Position numbers and translations under genes: made by a program. From Mixophyes australis (Eukaryota; Chordata; Amphibia; Anura; Limnodynastidae): DNA of 64,000 nucleotides. The stretch spans positions 340,819,375 to 340,883,374 of the forward strand of contig JAVHZZ010000003.1 of the NCBI GenBank assembly GCA_036250195.1, in the 5' to 3' direction. The notes under the pieces were generated by a model. It was given only the letters and a program-made list of their open reading frames with translations. It searched no databases and had not been told where the DNA came from. This document shows positions 57,671 to 64,000 of this stretch, one piece after another. Numbering within the stretch: the first letter of the stretch is position 1; each line of letters starts with the position of its first letter.

Positions 57671-57912
57671 CATACATGCCAGCTTTCAAACGGAGATTCC
57701 GGGGGAGAAGTCATGTGACAGGGGGCAGGAGGGGACGTGGTGACATTGTCGCGTCACCATAGCTCCGCCCCACTATACAATGCCGAAATTCACTTAATGA
57801 TTCGATTAAGCCCAGCCCCCGTCATTCAATGCCGTGAATTTCTGCGAATTCGGGAGGTTTGCCTACTCTTCTGGGAGTCTTCCGGGAACTTCCGGGAGAG
57901 TAGGCAAGTATT
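57671..57912. mobile_element. hAT-like MITE, CATACTTGCC family, copy 4
   Basis: Ends CATACATGCCAGCTTTC and GGGAGAGTAGGCAAGTATT are diverged family termini. Flanking 8-mers GTGTAGCA and GTGTTGCG agree at 6 of 8. The interior shares AATGCCG(A/T)GAATTC-like and GGGAGTCTTCC blocks with copy 1. Confidence 0.75.
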
Positions 57913-58737
57913 GTGTTGCGTCAGCGCATGTGCCATGAAGCCCCATTGTGTTCTTTACGGTGCATGCGCATGGCTGCACACACCTACCCCTGCGCTTGCT
58001 CTGTGCCCCCACTCTGCTCTCCATGGTGGGTGGAATGGCCGCCTGTTGCACTTACCGCACTTACTGCTTCCTCCGATCTCGATTCTCATGACTGTATTAC
58101 ATTTTATACTGCCCCGGACAGCCCTACTGTACTGTGCTAAAACATTTTACCTCCAATCACCTGTTCACAAAGTCCAATATATCCAATGTAGCTAAAGTAA
58201 AATAAAACTATGAAACATGAACAGAAACACAGTTTTGTACAGTTTTTTAATTGGATTCAGAGTTCATCCATCAGACCAAACAGTACTACAAAATAGGCAG
58301 CTGTGTTTATTCAGAGTACACGCCTCTAGTTCTGACAACTATGAAATGAAAACTTTTAAGAGCACAGAGCTGGGAAGAGACAAAAATCAACCTTGGAATA
58401 TTAAACACTTGCCCAGTGTGATGCAGACAGAATAATTCACTGTAACAAACCAAACAACGGCTAAACAGTTCCCTAATACCCAAAGACATAGATGTACAGT
58501 ACATTATTTACTGCATAAGCACCCACACAATAGCATAGTAAATAACATACATCATGGATTTACAATAATTAATCAAAACATCCCATATTAAAGCATGCTG
58601 TAAAAATAATTGACATTTGATCATTCACTTCTATAAACTAATACTTTGACATTTTCAGTGTTTGTTCTTCTGCTCCCCTTATCTATAAGACTAAAACAGC
58701 TGATTATTGTCTTGATTTTGTACTTACTGAACACGTC
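57913..58737. other. spacer, no gene recognised
   Basis: The part to about 58080 is slightly GC-richer with overlapping short open frames that match no family. Confidence 0.45.
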
Positions 58738-59069
58738 GGGCCCGATTCATTAAGGATCTTCACATGAGAAACTTCTTATTTCAGTCTCCTGGACAAAACC
58801 ATGTTACAATGCAAGGGGTGCAAATTAGCATTCTGTTTTGCACATAAGTTAAATACTGACTGTTTTTTCATGTAGCACACAAATATCAACTTTAAATTTC
58901 AGTGTACAAATATGCTATCAAATATTTGTGTGCTACATGAAAAACAGTCAGTATTTAACTTATGTGCAAAACAGAATACTAATTTGCACCCCTTGCATTG
59001 TAACATGGTTTTGTCCAGGAGACTGAAATAAGAAACTTCTCAAGTTAAGATCCCTAATGAATCAGGCCC
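58738..59069. mobile_element. foldback MITE, GGGCCTGATTCATTAAGG family, second full copy
   Basis: 332-bp palindrome. Starts GGGCCCGATTCATTAAGGAT and ends ATCCCTAATGAATCAGGCCC. An exact 3-bp duplication GTC flanks it (58735-58737 and 59070-59072). It aligns end to end with 22699-23031. Confidence 0.92.
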
Positions 59070-59072
59070 GTC

Positions 59073-59491
59073 ATTATCAAACAATAAAAAACACTAAATA
59101 TACAATAGACTAAAGTTAGCCGTTCACCAGATGTCTACATGAATACCTGAAATTGTTGACCAACTTGACCCTTCATGCTCTCTAGCATCAAGTTTATGCC
59201 AAGTCATAAATCACATTACATACCTGACTCACTGTTGATGGGGTAGACATGCCATCAGATTCCCTTGTCTCTTGTACTTTATGCTTTCACTTCCCACTCT
59301 ACCATTCCCACGTGGACGGAATGGGGGGGGGGGTTGAATAGTAGAAGGAAGAGGAAGGCAGAGAATGCTGAGTATTGCTGTTAGCTGGGAAGAGATGGGT
59401 TGTTTGTTGCCTGTTATGTAACAGATGGCATGTGTACAATAACTGTCCTTACTCTCACCTCCTCACACACCACTTGCAGCAAAATCCCAGT
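59073..59491. other. spacer, nothing recognised
   Basis: AT-rich, with a short poly-G run near 59324. Confidence 0.5.
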
Positions 59492-59495
59492 CATT

Positions 59496-60284
59496 GGGGG
59501 AATTCAATTGACCACAATTTGTTTCTTATTCCCGCAGCATAAAAAAACAAAAACCCCACGCAGGTTTTTAACTGCTATAGCGACCGTTTTAAGTTAACGT
59601 AGCGTTTAAACTTGTGCAATTCAATTGAAAAGAGGTAACGCTGCCCCCGCGCATTAGTATTTGGTGCTTGCGAGTTTTTAGGGGAGTGAAGGGGAGTGTT
59701 TAAGACGGTCAAAAAAAAAGGATTGGCATACACTTGCATACATTAGATTGCATTACACAACCATTCTATTTGATAATATCTACAGTACAGTACTTTCTTT
59801 AGCATATTTTTTTATTTCACTATTTTTTACTATAGAATAATCTATACCATGTCAAAACACATTAGTACATACATATTTGTGCAAAAAACATACAGAAATA
59901 TACTTAATTAGTGATTTTTTTATTTTTTTTTCCTTATTTTTTTTAAAATAAAATCAACTCTTTCATGTTATACATTACTGTAAAAAAAAACATAGTTTAT
60001 CTTTTTTTTTTGTCCATGATTTCAAATAGTTTTCTTAGGTTTTTTCTTTTTAGCACAACCCAAAGAGGTAGATAAAACAGGATATTGGCCTGTTTAACAC
60101 ACTGCATTAAAAAACAATTGAATAGCTTTTAACGCGGCGGGCTCTCACCCACCCTATACTTTCAATAGACCTTCTACTATAGAATCCAATCGCGGGTAAA
60201 TTTAACCCACTCGAAAATGTTAAACAGCGTTAAAATTAATTAAGGCAGTGTTAAAAAATATCTTGCGGTCAATTGAATTCCCCC
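59496..60284. mobile_element. 789-bp non-autonomous DNA transposon, GGGGGAATTCAATTGACC ends
   Basis: Terminal inverted repeats GGGGGAATTCAATTGACC and GGTCAATTGAATTCCCCC are perfect over 18 bp, with a 4-bp flank CATT on both sides (59492-59495 and 60285-60288). Subterminal regions are GC-richer (AACGCGGCGGGC, AACGCTGCCCCCGCGC) and the centre is A/T homopolymer. No transposase frame is present. Confidence 0.85.
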
Positions 60285-60288
60285 CATT

Positions 60289-62252
60289 TTGTTGTAAACA
60301 CTATTTCAAAAAGTAAATCAACATGTAGCATGTTCTTTGCCGAACCCTAGAGGCTGCTGCCCTAGTCACTTGCCTCTGGCCTATATAAGAAATATGGCCA
60401 TAACTATAATGTCTGCTCGTGTGTCTGATGGGGCAATCTCAGGAACTACACTGGTGACTGACAGCTTGCCCCTCTTCATTCCCAAGTCTCGTCACCTTAG
60501 GCCCAGGAGTATGAGACCTTCGCATAAATCCGGACATGCCTACCCTTCATATAAGCATGCTGCTTTTTTACCTACATGAAGATATTTTAGTGAAATAGTG
60601 AAATCATGAGCTTACAAAATTAACATGGTTGTAGCCTATTCACCATCTACAAATAGTTAAGTCACATTATATGTTTCCTTCAAACATTAGTTCAAGCAAA
60701 GCAGTAGAGTCTGGACTAACACTGTATCCTTTTTACATGTGTTAGTAATTTACTGTGTCGTTCCCACACACTGCCACCCTCAGAGTTCTGAATCACAGCC
60801 GCCCCACCAATTTGTTTATTCATTATTTTGATTACTATCAGTTATAATTCTTCATTCTTTTGGTTCAAGCCCTAAAATGACTGAACTTGAAAACATTCTT
60901 CTAGCTCAATTTACTTTTAAAAATAATAATAAACGTTTACTGGGCCAGTCACAATAAAGGCAGACGTTAAGATGTGAACTTTACATTTGTACTAGATATC
61001 ATCTTTTTTTCAGAATCATTAGCTGGATACTGATACAGCAAGAGATCCAAACATTAAAAACACTAAAATGCTTGATGGTTTAAATTAAAGGAGTTATTCT
61101 ATGCCGTATCTCCATTTAACTTTTAATTTGCAATATCCTAGCTAATTTTTTTCATGCTGTGACAATTAACTTTTAAAATAGATAAAGGATTGACTGAGAG
61201 GAGTTTGCATTAATGCCTTGACAGACACCAGTGTGAATTAGCAATGGATAGATTCCTCTTGTTGTCCTCAATGACTCTCAGGAAGACACACTTGCTGATC
61301 GAAATATACTGGAACTCTAGTTTTTAGTTGATTTCTATTCTCCAATGTTTTCAGGAATCTGGGGCTTTAATCTGTCTTTCTGTAAAACCAAGTTCCAGAT
61401 ATTCTTAGACATCAGTCATGGATGGTCTTACATTTTCATGTATTTTAATTGTAACCAGGGGTCAAATTGGACATTTAGAAGTAGTGGTATGGAAAAAGTA
61501 AGTGATTGGCATTTGATAGAGTTACAATGAAAGCAGTAGGAGAAGTGGTGGTATAACATACCACTGTACACCAGCCTACTTCCACCACTGATTGTAGAAC
61601 TATTTCTGGGTTTTGAGTGTGATCTTTCCTTCTGATTCTTTGCACATTCCCCACCTGTTGTCCTAGGTTCCAAATATACTGGGCAATGTTCTGATTTCCA
61701 GTTGTTCTGACTTTATTTTACATTTGTTAATTAACACGGAACAGAGGAACAACCAGAAACAGCATCCAAAGACACCGAAGCCACAACACCAATCCAACAG
61801 CAGACTGCTGACCAGGCAAGAAACGCAGGGATTTAGGCAGAATATATAAAGAGGACATCACTTGACCATGCTGGGATATGGTCACACATCAGGAGAACAT
61901 AGCAAGGCTGGTGCACAGTTGCTCCCAAAATGGGAATAAATTGCTCAAAATAAAGAGCACGGAAAAATAGTGTATTTCCACCCATATGCAGAGCCGTACT
62001 CATCTTGAGATGCATCTGCCTTCATATCAGCAGCATATGTGCCTGGTTTACGGCAAGTTATCATAATCGGCAAGCATTTGCACCTGTCCTATAGCAGGTG
62101 CAAAAGATATGCCTCATAAAAGGCATACATGCATATCTCTGTAGGTCTGTATGAGCCGCGATGGCATAAAACCTGCCTTACTGTAATCGCTAGTATCTAA
62201 TAGTCCATACTCATTTCCAAATATGAGCTCACCACAGGATATGGTCACACTA
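60289..62252. other. spacer, no gene recognised
   Basis: Open frames are under 85 codons and unrecognised. AT-rich. Confidence 0.5.
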
Positions 62253-62255
62253 CTA

Positions 62256-62430
62256 GGGCTAGATTTACTAAACTTTGGGTTGGAAAAAGCGGAGATGTTG
62301 CCTATAGCAACCAATCAGATTCTAGCTGTCATTTATTTAGTACATTCTACAAAATGACAGCTAGAATCTGATTGGTTGCTATAGCCAACATCTCCAATTT
62401 ATCAGACCCGCAGTTTAGTAAATATACCCT
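62256..62430. mobile_element. foldback MITE, GCGGGTTTGAAAAAG family, copy 6
   Basis: Ends GGGCTAGATTTACTAAACTT and CAGTTTAGTAAATATACCCT. A 3-bp flank CTA occurs on both sides (62253-62255 and 62431-62433). The interior palindrome is well kept. Confidence 0.88.
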
Positions 62431-62433
62431 CTA

Positions 62434-64000
62434 GTGTCTTAAAATTCAATTACTCCCATTAATAAATCTTATCTTAAACATTATAAAGCATAGTGTAGCA
62501 AAATGTAGGTTATAAAGCACAACAAAAGTATTTAAAAGGAGCAAGTAAAAAGGTCGTCCAGCCAAGATAAAATGTATCCTTCCACCCATCTAGTTATGAC
62601 CATCTCATAATGATAATTAATTTTTTATTGATACTTTCCATAGCTACATAGTACACTGCTCAGTTCCTGCTTTCATTCTCCATGGAATGATTTGACAGCT
62701 CTGCAGACCCATGTTTCCATTCAGCTATTTTGTCTCTCTAATACACTGTAATGTGCTATATTTGCTAAGATATTATAGTGGTTCTGAACATTATATTGTG
62801 GTAATATTATATGTTGCACATTATAATATATCAGGAAGACAGGATTGCTGTATGTTTTGAAATGCTGGTCTGAAAACCCGTCAAATTACTTACATACAGG
62901 GAGCTTAGAATTGTACAGTCTCTGTACATTGTACGATCAGTGCAGGATTCATTAGATGGTTCGGGATGAATATATAAAATAATGAGCATAAATGACTAGG
63001 CAAGTGGTCAGAATATTACTTTGGCTGGAGAGCCCTAACACCACGTCTGAAGTATTGTAAACATCAAGGTCTTTTTCACGGTGAACAATGTCTATGTCCA
63101 CTGTACAAAGTAGGGATCGATTTAAAATTTGTCCTATCGCTTCCCCTTGTACCTCATTTAAATATCTTTTGCACATAATGGAATCTTGATTGTCTTATTC
63201 TGGTGCTTCGAACGCTGCTTAAAATCCCTGAATTCAGCTTCATCCCATGCAATGCACCAAAGTGATTACATACTGGGCTTTTCCCACTTTCTTATTTATG
63301 TGTATATTGCAATTTTTGAACCTTTTCACTGCAGTCAGGAAAACATGATACAAACATGTAAAAGAGATATACATGCATTTTTAGTTAATTTATCACACGT
63401 AGGACAAACTTGGAAAACTTTGTGTTTTATGAAAGATTTCCTGACATACTATAAAGAGTTTACAGCAGGATGAACGAACACAAAGGCATAAACAATAAAT
63501 TACTATGTAAACATAATCAATATATTAAGAAGTTAAAATCTCACATGTATAAGTTGATCATGCAAACATGACTGTAAGAAACATGTATGTTTCTGTGATT
63601 CGGTCTGAATGATCACTGCAAATCACTCGTTCAGGCCTTCCTATGCTGGCTCATGTTCCTTATATGGGATGTATACTAATAAAATTAAAAGCAGATATTG
63701 TAATATTTCGAGAATAATTGTTGCATTTTAATGTGCCCTTTCATCACTAAGGAATCTTTTGTGCACATAGGGCCTGATGGCCAGCTGAACTTAGGCCAGT
63801 TTGCATATCGTACAATGCACAAATTTGCACCGTTCATGCCCTGAAAGAGAACCTACGCATACGCCCTATTGGAGATTTACACTTCACACTTTCGCCTCCT
63901 TATATCAAGAAAAGGAAGAACTGGGGAGGGAGTTGGTGGTCTTATGTAGGACGAGTACAGTAAAACCTGTACAGTAAAAATTGTGTTTAAGAAAATGTAA
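62434..64000. other. spacer, no gene recognised
   Basis: AT-rich. At 63772 AGGGCCTGATGGCCAGC resembles a GGGCC-type repeat start, but no matching right end is seen before the window ends. A 95-codon plus-strand frame (63186-63473) is unrecognised. Confidence 0.45.

Overview
The window is vertebrate nuclear DNA, most likely from a frog (order Anura) with a repeat-rich genome. This is inferred from the repeat community: an intact Tf1/sushi-type Ty3/gypsy chromovirus, Tx1/L1-clade and L2-clade LINE pieces, a tRNA-like SINE with an L2-like tail, many foldback MITEs and AT-rich spacers full of TA microsatellites. The species cannot be fixed from sequence alone. I find no host protein-coding gene that I can name. 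Two GC-richer patches, at 14.7-15.0 kb (minus) and 39.1-39.4 kb (plus), look like possible promoter plus first-exon regions ending in a splice donor, but neither is proven.

The best-supported unit is a complete LTR retrotransposon at 24623-30081 on the minus strand, flanked by a perfect 5-bp target duplication (CAAAC). It has two roughly 99% identical LTRs, a Gag with a CCHC knuckle, and an open Pol with protease, reverse transcriptase, RNase H, integrase and chromodomain. Three control signals can be read directly: a TATA box 31 bp before an inferred transcription start, a self-priming binding site that pairs with that start, and a -1 frameshift site (GGGAAAC) followed by a potential pseudoknot.

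Layout: 1-14 kb is mostly AT-rich spacer with one foldback MITE. At 14.7-15.0 kb lies the GC-rich candidate promoter. At 17.0-18.3 kb is a 5'-truncated Tx1/L1-like ORF2 end with one internal stop. At 19.1-21.2 kb is a 22-bp minisatellite of about 93 copies with 88-bp and 352-bp higher-order periods. At 22.7-23.5 kb are two foldback MITEs. The chromovirus occupies 24.6-30.1 kb. From 30 to 48 kb come L2 pieces, MITEs, TA microsatellites, an L1-type ORF1 remnant on a short tail, tandem-like repeats and a solo LTR interrupted by a MITE. From 48 to 63 kb come two SINEs, a second gypsy protease fragment, a MITE nested in a MITE and several hAT-like MITEs with 8-bp target duplications.

The elements do not form a pathway. 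What connects them is layering: MITE in LTR, SINE and MITE in LTR-like sequence, MITE in MITE. This allows relative dating of the insertions.
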